A stretch of 64,000 nt of DNA from Myoxocephalus aenaeus (GCA_038501785.1 JBAMJR010000040.1:901501-965500), one strand, 5' to 3'. Shown: positions 38,278-49,544, counted from the stretch's first letter. The notes: generated by a model from the sequence alone, not told the origin. Program-made: numbers and translations.

Positions 38278-38698
38278 AACACATTCTCACACTAAAGCGC
38301 CAAATAACGCAGCTTGGTCGTACTCCTCAGCACTAGTGTCAGTTTTGTCATTATACTCTCATTACATGCAGTTACTTTTCAAAATAAACTTCCGTCTTCA
38401 CAGGAAGTTAGGTTTAGACAACAAACCACTTATGTTTAGAAAATAAGCACGGTTGATGTTAGTTTGACTAACTAACGACTCGAGTGACTACGAATGACAA
38501 ACGAGTCACATGATAACGACTCAAGTGAGTTACTTGAATGAATGAATAAATGAATGAATATATACTTTATTAATCCCCAAGGGGAAATTTGGTAAATGAC
38601 TAGTGACTAAGACAACAGAGATAACAAAATGGCAACTTTACTTTTTGTAAATGTGACGTGAACAGTGGTCTCCTGGACAAAAGTCTTGTGTTTGTACT
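38278..38698 (+). mobile_element. Interspersed repeat family R1, copy 1, interrupted
   Basis: It shares with 51265-51700, in the same order, CACATTCTCACAC, then CATTACATGCA / CGTTACATGCAT, CTTTTCAAAATAA, a GGTTTAG/GATTTAGGAAA block, and GTGGTCTCCTGG / CGGTGTCCTGG. From memory the family is a common percomorph repeat carrying GTTAGGTTTAGGCAAC (here GTTAGGTTTAGACAAC at 38407). A retroposon-like tail splits the copy at 38538-38595. I do not know its superfamily. Confidence 0.7.
38538..38595 (+). mobile_element. LINE/SINE-type 3' tail inserted in R1
   Basis: GAATGAATGAATAAATGAAT repeats lead into TATACTTTATTAATCCCCAA and GGGGAAATTTGG. A TTTATTGATCCCCAAGGGGAAATT-like core is, from memory, the 3' end of a widespread fish non-LTR retroelement. 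In this orientation the microsatellite-like GAAT run lies at the end corresponding to the 3' tail of the minus-strand element, consistent with 3'-anchored short insertions. Confidence 0.6.
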
Positions 38699-38811
38699 TA
38701 AAGGGACAGCACCAGGTTTAGTGGCATCTAGTAAACCACTAGATGCAAAACTAAATACCCCTCAGCTCAGCCCTTTCCAAGTGTGTCGGAGAACTACGGC
38801 GGCCTACAGGT
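38699..38811 (-). mobile_element. MITE of 28.6-kb family, inverted copy, first part
   Basis: It begins TAAAGGGACAGC, the expected outer end. Read against the reverse complement of 28850-28955 it shares CCAAG(T/C)GTGT(C/A)GGAGAACTA and the surrounding order. The match ends abruptly near GCGGCCTACAGG at 38811 and resumes at 39447. Confidence 0.7.
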
Positions 38812-39446
38812 AGGAATGGATATCTTCAGGATTTTAGTACAACTAGGCTATTCTTATCAATTCTCAGTTCTTCTACATGACTAAATAATTGTTTAAAAAA
38901 AGATTGATAACATTTAAAAACAGATTTAGATGTTATTTATGATTTAGATATCGCTAAGTATATTTTCTAGAGCAGCACCAGCAAAGTCACTATAAAGTCA
39001 TTAATATCTCGCTGGAAACAAATGTAACATTTATAAAAAGAATGAAGAACACTTTCCATCAGTACCAGTAATTCCTCCTGTCTTCTGTCCACCTGACTGC
39101 TTTTGGCCGATCATTCATGCTGTGCTATTGGAAACATGGCGGCGGTGGCAGCCTGAATTAGGTTTCACTTTCGTTTACATGTTCACAGACGTATTGATAA
39201 AGTATTGGCTTTTTACTCTGACATATTGTATTGCACGTACGTTAAAAAGTGTAGTTGGCGTCAACGCGAATCTCCTTCACTTCACCACAGCAGTTTATCT
39301 GCTCACGCTTTGTGTATCTGTGTATGTGTTTGTGTATGTGGAGGGGCTCAACTCAACAAAGACTAAAAAGAGACTAAAAAAAGAATTAAAAGCACTAGTA
39401 ACGTCGGGGCCTATCAATACTATGATCTTGAATTATTTAGCACTAT
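38812..39446. other. ~635-bp segment splitting the MITE
   Basis: This AT-rich sequence sits between the two parts of the inverted MITE, so it was probably inserted or captured there. It contains a strong YY1-type motif AACATGGCGGCGG at 39135-39147 and a plus-strand frame (39122-39448) with no recognised domain. No inverted ends or target duplication are obvious. Confidence 0.5.
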
Positions 39447-39560
39447 GAAAGGCTCTCACGAGAGCCAGTGTCAGTTCTAAGCTGCTGTAGAAACATGGCG
39501 GTGCAAAATGGCGGACTCCGAGACAACCCGCTCCCTAGGGAGATATAAATGGCTAATGAC
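39447..39560 (-). mobile_element. MITE of 28.6-kb family, inverted copy, second part
   Basis: GAGCCAGTGT, then GCTGTAGAAACATGGCGG and ATATAAATGGCTAATGAC follow the reverse complement of 28720-28800. Two YY1-like cores (AACATGGCGG, AAAATGGCGG) lie within it at 39491-39514. The remaining part of the element, expected next, is missing, so this copy is also truncated at its far end. Confidence 0.75.
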
Positions 39561-39884
39561 AAGTTAAGCATTTTGGCCAAGGATGCAATTTCGCATTGGC
39601 GTCACTCTTCAGACCCAGAGGTTGCCGCCTGCTACTTAAAATACAGTATAGTACCTTTTAACTGCAGGATATTGCACAACTTTTCTAGTATCAGTATACT
39701 GCGCAACACTAGTAGGAAGAGCATTCGATTGATTGCTGTCGGGATGCAAAGAGAATGTCAACAAATATAACAAAAAGGGTTTCTAAAACCACCCTATAGC
39801 TTTAATTTATTGAAAAATGCAAACATGCTCCAGTTGAGTTGTGTCCTCTGGTGTAATCCAGTCCCTGTCTTTAAAGGAACCAGT
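39561..39884. other. Possible repeat, unclassified
   Basis: TTGGCCAAGGATGCAATTTCG with GACCCAGAGGTTGCCGCCTG has the feel of an interspersed fish element, but no second copy is in the window and I cannot name it. Confidence 0.3.
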
Positions 39885-39969
39885 GAGGATGAGGGGGGTG
39901 GCAATGAGGAATAGGAGGAGGGAAAGACGGAGAGAGAAAGAAAGAGAGAGGGCGGGAGGAGGAGGGGGA
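39885..39969. repeat. Purine-rich GA/GGA tract
   Basis: Imperfect AGGAGG, GAGAGA and GGGAGG units over about 85 bases, almost entirely purine on the plus strand. The overlapping Arg/Glu-rich frame is a composition artefact. Confidence 0.85.
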
Positions 39970-40029
39970 TGTGACAGGCCCTTGGAATCTCAACCTCTCT
40001 CTCCTGGCGCCCGCACTAATCAACCCCTG

Positions 40030-40230
40030 TAATTTATGCAGAAAATATGATTTATATTTAATTTCACTACACTTGCATTGTTAATTTGAGATGTAATTAA
40101 CGCGTCGCCACGGCAACTAATTTCTCAATGCCGTAAATTATCACTGCCTTTTCATCAAAATTCAGTTACTTTGGCTCCTGTGCGCAGTGTTGTGATGCAA
40201 TTAGGTTACCCGGGCAACCCCAAACTGTTA
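40030..40230. promoter_or_regulatory. Candidate conserved enhancer with two RFX X-boxes
   Basis: Seen: GTCGCCACGGCAAC at 40104-40117 and GTTACCCGGGCAAC at 40205-40218. Both fit the full RFX X-box GTNRCC-NN-RGYAAC in every constrained position with a 2-bp spacer, and start 101 bp apart. Just upstream are TAATTA at 40094-40099 (homeodomain core), CATTGTT at 40076-40082 (SOX core) and ATTTATGCAG at 40032-40041 (POU-like). Known: X-boxes bound by RFX factors are among the most enriched long motifs in vertebrate conserved non-coding elements, and act in ciliary and neural enhancers. Inferred: this is a developmental or ciliary regulatory element for a gene outside the window. No promoter or exon is visible next to it. 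Confidence 0.55.
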
Positions 40231-43124
40231 ATTTTCTTTTGTTACATTGCAGCGAGGCAGAAGTTTTTATTCCACAAGTCAAATTCACTTTTTCCGTGAA
40301 CAAAGAACTTGGATTTAGTTTTCTTGAAAAAGCGGGAACAGGGGTGTTAAACGGTGGCTGTGGAACATGCTGCTCATGAACACGAGCATACAACACTGCA
40401 TGCTGCTTTTCCCAACACTTGTTATATCGCCGCGAACTGATTGATGGCCGAGACTTCTCTGCTATTGCAAGTAGAGGTGTTTGAAAGTTGTCCTTTGGGA
40501 AAGGGCATATTTGTCAAAAGGAATCTATATAAATGAGAAATGTGTTCATTGTTCAAATATAAGAGAGCTTGGTCTTTCTTCCTCTGACAGCCCCTTTTTC
40601 CTCTCTCTCACTTTCTGTCTCATACATACAAACATGCTCACACACACACCACCGCACATTTTTAGTACTCACACTCTTTTTATTCCCCCAACAGTGACTG
40701 TGAAATGACTCAATATTTTAATCAACTGTATCTAATTTGCACTCCAGCAGAAGATAGGGCCACATGTGTGCTGTTGTTGCCCCGGCTAGCACCGAGTATG
40801 CCCACCGGAGGCCTCTGAGCCGCCCTGGATTGCCACGCTTGCCAGTCTCTGCGGTCCACTCGGTGCGACCGTCTCCAATCCATCCCCCCCTTAGCTAGTC
40901 TTCAGTGGAAATACTGGGTCATTGGCTGCTAAGCTCTGGTTAACTGCAAAGGTAATTAAATTTGTAAGCAGGCTTTTTGAATCTTTTTAGCCTCTTCGGT
41001 AATACCAGCAGGGATTACAGCGTTTTTGAAGCACAGCTCTATTTTGACGCAATGGCAGAAAGGGGCCAAGTCCCAGTGACCAGACCGAGTTCACAACTGA
41101 CAAACTAAACTGGCTGACAGATCCAGAGCCGTGGCGTCGTCTTTACTGTGGCTATAGACGGGGAAGAATGTCAGGACAATGTGCAGCCAGATGGTGTCTG
41201 TATTTGTTTTATGAATTAGTCAAAACATTCATTTATCATTTGATGGCCACTGGCACTCTCAAAAACAGTAGCCGTACATGTGGTCAATACATGCATTTTC
41301 CTTGTGTCTTTTGGGGTTTCAGTTGTACTACCACGGCACTGATTTGCCTCATTTAATTTGTGGTACAGAAGAGTAGGAGACCGCTCTGAGGTGGGGGATT
41401 ACGTTTTCATGTCACGATATTGTCCCTGCTGACTTTGAACAGTGAGATATTGTTTGCAAAGAAAGCATAATATAGAAGGATTCAACATATGCTCTCTGTA
41501 AAGAGGGGCAAAGCAGAGACACTGTTCAAAAAGTCTGTTTCTCACAAGGTTACAATCTGCCATTAAAAAACATATTTCTGATAAATAGAGTGATTTTGGT
41601 TCCTGTGTAGATTACATGACAGATATTTGACTGTACCTGCAACCTCCAGTACTTTGATCCCTCCCTGTCTGATCTTTTAACTATAGATTCACTCCTCCCT
41701 AGAGTTTAAAACAAGCCTGCACTTGCCTTATTCATAACACCTATGGTAAATACCAGGCAGTATGTAGAAACTTCTACAATTGGAAATGTATTTCATCATA
41801 TCTGACATACACATTCTGCTTCATGTAGAGATAGTTTTTCTAATATTAAAAGCAGAACTTCTGAAACAAAGTTAGCAGCTTAGGAAGCAAGCAACTAACG
41901 CAGGCATTTATCTACTAATGCCAAACTTTGTCTTCATAATAATAAGTCACAATGAGGATAAACTGCCTCATCAAAAGCACTGTAATAGGGCATCTAACCT
42001 GTCTGGTATGTCTGTCAAGTCTGCTTGATTACAAAACAACATTGTCAAAATATTCTTGCTCTGGATGCAAAGTGTGAGCAAAGGTCACCAAGGAAGTTTT
42101 ATGTAACTCGCTCTGTAAAAACACTAAGTTGATTAGACTTGTTTATTTATTCAGGTCCAAAAGAGTATTTGCTTTTGTCGCATTTATTCCCATTTTGCCA
42201 GCACAAGGGTCCCTGGAAGACGAGTTACCAAGGAACACAAAATTTTAATTAGTGTATTTTAATCATTCAGGCTTTTCAAGCTAATCCACAGACTCCTGAG
42301 AATTCCCAAGATGCAGCTCTGTGCTGCTTTACCATTTATTGTTGAGTCTATTATAATTACTGTTAGCAGGTGGGGGCAGGGAGACGTTTATTATGTTTTT
42401 CCATCTTTATTATAATTACTAGAAAAAATGAAAGGATGCTGTTTCATTAAGTTTAGAGATGATGCCATTTTCCCCCTGTTTTTCCTCTCAATCTCCTTCC
42501 TGCCTTTGTTCTATAATGCTATTGTACTGGCTTTCATTCCAGAGCTTTCATACATTGCACAGCTTTATGAGGAAAAAACAACAAATAGAGACAGATCTCT
42601 TATTAAGAACAGAAGAGGGGAAAGATGGTCTTAAAGAACTTAATTTCTGAGAGTTTTTTTTCTCTCTTAAAAAAGAAAAATCCAAGCAGTGCTCTGAGAA
42701 TGAAGTTGACGCATCCTCTGAAACAGACATGTTTAATGGAGTTGGACTGGGATCAGAACAGAAATGCAGAAAGTAGAATGCGCTCTCTGTCACACGCGTC
42801 AGTAATGAAAGATAAGAGCACTGCAGTAAATCTTTAAGCCCCATGCTTTTGGTGCTCTGCAGGGATTTTAGCATCTTCCAGAAATATTTTATGTTTGTCT
42901 GTTTGTTTAAATACTATTTTGCCACTCCCTCTTCCTCTTGAGTCCCAAATGTGTGGCACTTCTAAAACAATCAGGCGGAAGTTTTGAACCAAATAAATGG
43001 GTGTTTTCTCCTTTAGATTTCTTTTTGTATCCATAACTGTAATACTTCCCAGAAGTTAGAGTTTACGGACAACCAACTTTTAGCACAATATTCTTGCTTT
43101 TTAAATGAACAGAGGTTGTATTTT
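40231..43124. other. Unique sequence, no gene seen
   Basis: 40770-40890 is CpG-rich and shares an inverted GATTGGAGACG 11-mer with 33744. 42230-42420 is AT-rich, repeat-free, with repeated TATAATTACT motifs, and may be conserved non-coding DNA. Short frames on both strands around 42430-43030 match nothing I recognise. Confidence 0.4.
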
Positions 43125-43290
43125 CAAATCAATTCAGTTTATTTTGTATAGCCCAAAATCACAGATTACAAATTTGCCTCGGAGGGCTTTACAATCTGTA
43201 CACATATGTCATCCCTGTGCCGGGACCTCACATCGGATCAGGAAAACTCCCCCAAAAAATAGAAAAAACCCTTTCACAGGGAAAAATGGA
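43125..43290 (+). mobile_element. Retroposon 3'-tail repeat (TTTGTATAGCCC family)
   Basis: The order TCAATTCAGTTTATTTTGTA, ATAGCCCAAAATCACAGATT, GGGCTTTACAATCTGTACAC, CCTCACATCGGATCAGG, AAACTCCC and CCCTTTCACAGGGAAAAA matches, from memory, one of the most abundant short retroposon-type repeats in percomorph genomes, usually explained as 5'-truncated LINE 3' ends or a SINE. A few substitutions and a short insertion suggest moderate age. No coding part is present. Confidence 0.75.
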
Positions 43291-44167
43291 AGACACCTTA
43301 TTTCTTTCAGCATTTAAACTGATTGTATCTTTGTGTATGGGAGAGAAAAAGATGCCATCAGTTTATGTGGATGCCATATGGGTTGACTGGGTGATCAGGG
43401 TATTTGTATACCTGTCGTATGTTGGAGTCAACTACATCACATAAAACGTAACGCTTGCCATCATTACAATGTCTGTCAAGGGCACCATTTTGGCAATGGA
43501 TCTCATCAATTTTCTTAAGTGAGCAGATCTGTGGCTGTCACTTGGATAGAAAGCAATATGCTAAAGAACTTTATTTCAGAGTGATGTCAATAGACTTTCA
43601 GTTCTGTGAATGGGTGCTAACTCCTCGTCCATAAACACCTAAAGGCTAAAATCTATTCAATAAGAGAATTTGTATTTTGCGGTCGTTGAGTGCAACCACA
43701 CACAATAACGATTTTGTCACGAAGATCACTCAACACACACCTTTGAAAACCCCTGAGTTCAAGTTAAAACAACAATATTTCACTTATTTATCTATTACCC
43801 AGCAGCAGTGATCTGACATTTATGTATTATTGCCACAGGAGCTAAAATGGTCAAGTCATGACAAGAGAGCCTTTACTCTGAAGAGGTGAACAGACAGATT
43901 CACTCAAGAGATAAACACTGGAGCGTACTTTGTACACGACTGGGAGACTATTTGCATGCGCAGTGTTATATTTTATGGTTGGGTGGTTGTATTTGAAAAA
44001 AAAAGAGAAATATTTTCGACATCTCAACCGTTTTATGAGATACTTCTCTGGAGTCAAGCTTGTTTCGCCAGGTTAGGCAGCGAGCCATTGAAAACATTTG
44101 ATACATAATATCTTTTGAAAAAATGTTGAAGGAAAAGTCTTGCCACTAACTGTATAGACATCCAAAG
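43291..44167. other. Unique sequence, nothing seen
   Basis: No feature supported. Confidence 0.5.
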
Positions 44168-44260
44168 TTAGCTTTATTGTCAATTTCTTGACATGTACCA
44201 AACATACAGAGGAATTGAAAAAACTTTTCTTTCAACGGTGAAGCACATAACGTAAAAGAC
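44168..44260 (+). mobile_element. Retroposon 3'-tail repeat (AGCTTTATTGTCAATTTCTT family)
   Basis: TTAGCTTTATTGTCAATTTC followed by ACATGTACCAAACATACAGAG and GAATTGAAA is, from memory, a second widespread fish LINE-tail sequence. The copy decays after about 90 bases. Recognition rests on recall; there is no other copy in the window. Confidence 0.6.
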
Positions 44261-44714
44261 TAAAATACAGACAACATTTTTGAGACAAGATATATATTAA
44301 TTATGTATATCCAGTTCTAAAGTTGACTAGCATACTAGCAAACTATGAACACTCTGTTCCTATTCATATTGAAAGAGAAAGTAGTGCTCTTCTTCACAGA
44401 GAAGCTGTTCAGCAGGTCCTACTGTGCAGTACATAAACCACAATGAGTCGGTCTGATGCTCTAAATGACGAACCCTCTTGCCAGTTTTCCTGACCAATGG
44501 ACTCACACATACTCCAGACACTGCATGCCCCGTTACAAAATAGAAGCTGGATTATGACAATTGTATACACTTTGGAGAATCAGGCAAACAATTAAACTTC
44601 CCTATAAAGTGGCTGGTGAGCCTTAGCAACTATGCTCGCAACTATTTTCCGTTTGGCCTTTTTTCCCTTTTGGCTAAATTAGTTTTTTAAGCCGCCCCTT
44701 GGTCGTGTCTAAAT
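44261..44714. other. Unique sequence, nothing seen
   Basis: No feature supported. Confidence 0.5.
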
Positions 44715-44849
44715 GGTAACCCTTGATTTGCAAAACTTTGCGTAATTCTTGCGAGACTCGCTACCTGACGACCTATACTAACCTTAACCAATCGAGGTCA
44801 ATGCCCGACCTTAACTATCACATGGGAGTTTTTCAAATCAAGGGTTACC
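44715..44849. repeat. Inverted repeat, 23-bp arms, 89-bp loop
   Basis: The left arm GGTAACCCTTGATTTGCAAAACT (44715-44737 in part: GGTAACCCTTGATTTG then CAAAACT) pairs with 44827-44849 in 22 of 23 positions. The interior carries a CTAACCTTAACC-type block. The arrangement fits a very small palindromic MITE; target-site duplication could not be identified. Confidence 0.8.
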
Positions 44850-45886
44850 GTCTACTATCTAGGTAGCATCATTTTGCACGAGATCTGACCGGGTGCCCCC
44901 GATGACAAGCATTAAGAATAACTATTAGGAAATAGCCAATCTTCTTTTGTATGGTCTCATTTATTTATGTAGTTAATTTAGAGGCATCAGTATTACGTTG
45001 AGTATGTTTCATATTTAAAAGGTCCATGCAGTAACTTTAAGAACTAGATTTACATTTAAAAGCGCCAAAAGCTGGTGATAAGCAAATCAGTTTTCACTCG
45101 CTTATGAGGTTTATGCTGCAGTTAAGTTATTGTTTTGACCGTGCTTTTAAATCTGCCTCTTTGACTTGAAACTGTCCTCTCTAAATCCATTTCTGAAATT
45201 CTTGAAGCTTCACTGTGTATTTAGCACCACATCATTGTTCTATTCTGGGATGTTTTTGAGGGCAGAAAGGAGAGGAGAGTAAGCGGTCATCTCAAGTGGA
45301 TATTTTTCATGTTTTCATGAAAAATTCCACATCTTCTCATGAGGTGGCTTTCAGGAAAAAAAGAGATATATTTCAGGACAGGTCCTAGGAAAAAATATGA
45401 ATAGACCTTTGAAGTGTGAAAGGCCATCCTAATGCAATTATAGCGTCTTTGTGAAGTGTCAGGATTTTGGAATTATAAAATCACTCTGGATTGGCAGCAG
45501 TAATTATGGTCGGTGAAAGACACATTTCTCATACCTTTGCTGATACAGTCTATCAACTGCCCTGTGTGTACACTTTGTTTGAGGGCTTCCTAGTTTAATA
45601 TGCATGCGTTCACTAAGGCTTAGTTTTAAATGATTCAAAGATTTTTTATGTGTGTCTTTTCACACAAATAGACAGTATGATGGAGCATATAAAGGAGCAC
45701 TTAACTCGTAATTATGTAATGAACAACAGCTTCTGTCACAGGTGAACTCATAATAAGCCAATTGTCTTTTATGTTTGATTTTCCAGGTAAATTCATGACT
45801 TTTTCTCTTGTGAAAGTTAAACTAGGGCATCTATTGTTTGACCAATGTGCTCTATTGACTAATCTATTAGTCACTGATATGACAAC
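44850..45886. other. Unique sequence, nothing seen
   Basis: No feature supported. Confidence 0.5.
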
Positions 45887-46354
45887 TAGGGCTGTACAAT
45901 TGATTTTTGATTCTTACTACATGCAATCTCCTTTTTCCAACAACGTTCCTGTGTTATTTGCACATTAGCAAAGTGATCCACACCAAGCACTCTTAAAGGG
46001 AAACAACCACCTATTTTACAGTATACGTCACAGTCTGGTCACAGGTCTTTGCGAGTACTACTGCAGACAGTATGTAAAACATATTTTTGTGGCTCAGAAT
46101 GAGCTGCACAAAGTCTGATAAATTGCCTCAGGTGATGTTACATTAGCATTAGTTGGGGCTAAAATGAAATAAATCTACAGTATGTGTGGAGTCATAAAGA
46201 GAAGAGGATCTCCTGATCTCTGCTTGAGGCTAGCGCCCCAAATCTCCAACCGAACTCTCGGTGGTCAAGTGGCACTGTGGGGGATGTAAGTGCCAGTCTT
46301 TTGCGAGGAAGAACAATTAGTGGGATAAAAAAGAGGATATCTGTGCAGCATCAA

Positions 46355-46438
46355 TTTGGATACTTTTTAAAGACTGTCCATTATGAGTCCGACAACGATA
46401 TAGAAGTGGCATGCAAAATTAGCAAAGTACTCTTTTAA
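46355..46438 (+). pseudogene. BED-finger-like transposase fragment A
   Basis: An open frame reads FGYFLKTVHYESDNDIEVAC, then KISKV and a stop shortly after. The start (aromatic-G-aromatic-F, acidic middle, then a Cys) resembles the opening of a BED finger (xYFGF ... xCxxC), but the second cysteine has been lost. It lies in a different frame from fragment B, so at least one frameshift separates them. Confidence 0.4.
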
Positions 46439-46520
46439 GTTGCATCAATTAATGACCAGACTACCTTACACCATGTGACGGAGGGACTGAAGGGTAACAA
46501 GAAAAAGCACAAAAAAACAA

Positions 46521-46750
46521 ATTTTCTTAAAAGATGATGATGACGACGATGACAACTCAAATATCATAAATTGCAAACAATGTTTAGCCAAACTGCAGAG
46601 TAACACCACAAATCGGAAACATCATATAAATATATTGTTCGAACAAGCATTTAAGGCCACAAAAACTACCAGGAAATCCCTGCCACTGAACGACACAAAT
46701 ATCCATAGTGGTTTCTTTATACATTTATTGCAATACCCGATAAACTCACA
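46521..46750 (+). pseudogene. BED-finger-like transposase fragment B
   Basis: An open frame of ~75 codons holds an acidic run (DDDDDDNSN), then INCKQCLAKLQSNTTNRKHH with CxxC and HH. The CxxC - SNTTN - H pattern is characteristic of BED/ZBED fingers of hAT transposases, where T-T-N-L precedes the first zinc-binding His. Spacing of the His pair is unusual, which fits decay. Downstream residues are unrecognised. Confidence 0.45.
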
Positions 46751-48052
46751 CTCAATTCAAGCAAGAAATTGAAAGATGCCTTCCATTAGTTTTATTTAAA
46801 GACATGTTTTCCCCAAGAGGAGTGTTGGAAAATATAAAATGATGTTTCTTATTTTATCGAGAATCGAGCAGGAAAAGGAAAAATAAATAAGTTCTAATAG
46901 GCCACTGTGAAAAGGTGGACTCTAACGTTATCAGAGGTCACGGTACAGATGCACAGTTCTTATCCAGGTTCAAAAAGACATTCTAAGTTGAAACTTCACA
47001 GCAGTGGTACAGTAACAGGAGAGTCTTTATTGGACCGCTCAGTAGCATGGCCTTGATCGGCTTTGTGGAATAATAATGAGTGCATCTGTTCTTCACAAAC
47101 AGACAGCCAGGTGATGTTTAGGTTTTTGTATAATAGTAGGGCAAGCGTTTTCCATTAGCATCCATGATGGGTCTCCTGGGGTTATTGAGGACAGAAAACC
47201 TGTATACTGCTTCTGCCCCCCGCTCTCCCCCTTCTCCTTTTTTTTTTTTTTTTAAACCAGCTTGATGTCTGTTTCCCCATGATGCAATAGAGGCTCTTTT
47301 CTCAGTTTGATCTAAAGGTCCATGTGCTTAGTTTGAGTGTGGCAGTCTAACCAGGCCTGATAAAAGTGGCATTAAACCATCAGACTTTTCCCCTCACACA
47401 GATCCCACGTCCACATCGTGCAAATTACTGCTCAATTTGGCTGCAATCATGCTCTTAACATGGAGCTGGTTTGGAGAGGAGATTTTCTAATTATGGGCAA
47501 TCTGTAAAAGATTGTTGTTGTGATTACAGCACAGACATATGCCCGAGTGCAGAGTACATACAAACTAGACACCAGCAGGCAAAAAGCCCAAAAGAGACCC
47601 TGGTTAATGACTTATAGGTTATAAATATCATATAAATATACTGTATATAGTGTCACATGATTCTTATGGAATATTATTTGAAGGAAATGGGAACTCAGTG
47701 GTATGATATTTCAGATACGTATCTCCAGTTTGGGGATTTCTGACAATAAATGATTAAAGATAAATTATAATTATCATTGTTTCCTAAAATAAATGTGTAG
47801 TATTAGAACTTCTCCACATCATGACGCTTTCTGGAGTTGCGATGATTGAACTTAGACTCATTTCTTTTCAGCAAACATATCAAGAACAGCATATAGAGAC
47901 AAGATCAAAATATCCTAATTATAATTACAAAATTACACAGGGTACAACAAGGGCATTCAGTCTGATAGTGATAATTACAGACATAAATGGCAATAAGAAA
48001 TATGGAGTTGTGAGAAACTCACTTTTGTCACCACTGCTTCTCTATGGATGAC
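46751..48052. other. Unique sequence with a T16 run, no gene seen
   Basis: Poly(T) at 47238-47253. The stretch 46990-47200 is repeat-free and may be conserved non-coding DNA. No exon is seen. Confidence 0.45.
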
Positions 48053-48053
48053 T

Positions 48054-48139
<86 letters not shown>
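48053..48139. repeat. (TG)n microsatellite, ~87 bp
   Basis: A near-perfect TG run with one TT interruption near its start. The overlapping Cys/Val frame is an artefact. Confidence 0.97.
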
Positions 48140-48140
<1 letters not shown>

Positions 48141-49544
48141 TACTGTATATTGGAGCGTTCTGTTGCTAGTTCTTCCAGTGCTCTGATCAAGAGATGTTTA
48201 GTGAGCCACCACCAAGGCTTTCAAAAAAAGACTTTGGATCTATTTGCCGTAGAAGAATCCCTCATCCTCCCTAACCGCCACACGTGCCCCTCTCTTTATT
48301 ACCCAGTCATGATCCTCTTACGAAGGCTTCCTTTCCAGTGGTAATACCATATGTTTTTAGTTAAGCTCCATTTCTTTTTCTCATCATTCAAGACAGGCAT
48401 CTGCCAAGCCAAAAGCATTGAGAAAGCCCCACTTCTGCCATTTATTTTATTCCCCCTGACATGTCTCAGAATATTTCAAATCGCTGAGGTTTTAAATTAA
48501 TTTACAGCCACAACAAAAGAGCTCAGCATTTTAATAGCATTGTAAGTAATTTTAAGTTAATTCAGTAACCTTTGAAATGGAGTTCATACAGCCACTAAAT
48601 TGTGGTTGCTGTTGACGAACACAGAGGTCATACAGCGGGTTCCAGCTTATTCATCAAAGGATTAGAGGGATATCATTTTGGAATTGCTGTTTTTATCCAG
48701 TGGCACACAAAATGTGTCACTGACTTAAACAGCTATTACTAATTTGGTTAAGATAATTTTTTATAGCTAACTCGCCCTTACCATTCCTGAGCAGCAACTG
48801 TGGTGCTCAGAATTAAGCAGAAGTATTTTTAAATAATCAATCGTGTCTTTTTTAGAAGCATTCAGAGGCATATTATGCAGGTAATTGCAGTGCACCGTAG
48901 GAGTTGTAAATTGAATTGTGAGTCACAAACGGCAGTGACACAAAATCATACAGTCATTCTTTTGCAGGAGAGATATATCGTTTTGTTTTTACAGGGAGAA
49001 CTCTGCTTAACAGTTTTAAACAGGGATGCAGCTTGTCATTAGTAACTGGGAACCATCTAACTATCCTTTTTCTAACTCCCACAACACCAGCCAGTTCATT
49101 TCCTACACAGTATTTTTTTTTATCCTTTTCCACACATTACTGCTTCATAACCAACAACAAGAAATAAGTGGTTTCCTTCATAATGTATTCAACAATATGA
49201 GAGTATAGCGGTGGTGTCACCTCCTTTTTAGTGTGAATTTCCCCCCATATTAAATGTAAGCTGTTATAGGACCCAAAGGAGCTCAGTAGTCTATTTTCCA
49301 ATGATGTTGTCAGCCATGTGGCTTACACCCCTGAGAGGTGAAGGTAATCAGCCTTTTCATCTCCAGAGGAGGGGCAACGTCGAGGTCCTGGCTGACTCCA
49401 TATTTTCCTCAGCCATCCGCCATGTCTGAGCAAAGCTTCACTCTGTCTGTAGTGAATCTTTTCTACTTATGTGGACCAAAGCACAATCGTGCTTTAGTAT
49501 ATCAAGATGTTTTTCATGATTTCCCTTTAAATGCTTTTTGAACT

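Larger units (their letters stand above)
45887..46750 (+). mobile_element. Decayed hAT-like DNA transposon, 5' part
   Basis: TAGGGCTGTACAATTGATT at 45887 resembles a hAT-type terminus, and the next ~110 bases (CTTTTTCCAACAACGTTCC, TTATTTGCACATTAGC) recall a known fish repeat. About 350-470 bases further on, two plus-strand segments read like the BED zinc-finger region of hAT transposases (see the pseudogene entries). Order and spacing suit one element: terminus, leader, N-terminal BED region, then truncation before the catalytic and dimerisation domains. No right terminus is seen. Confidence 0.45.
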
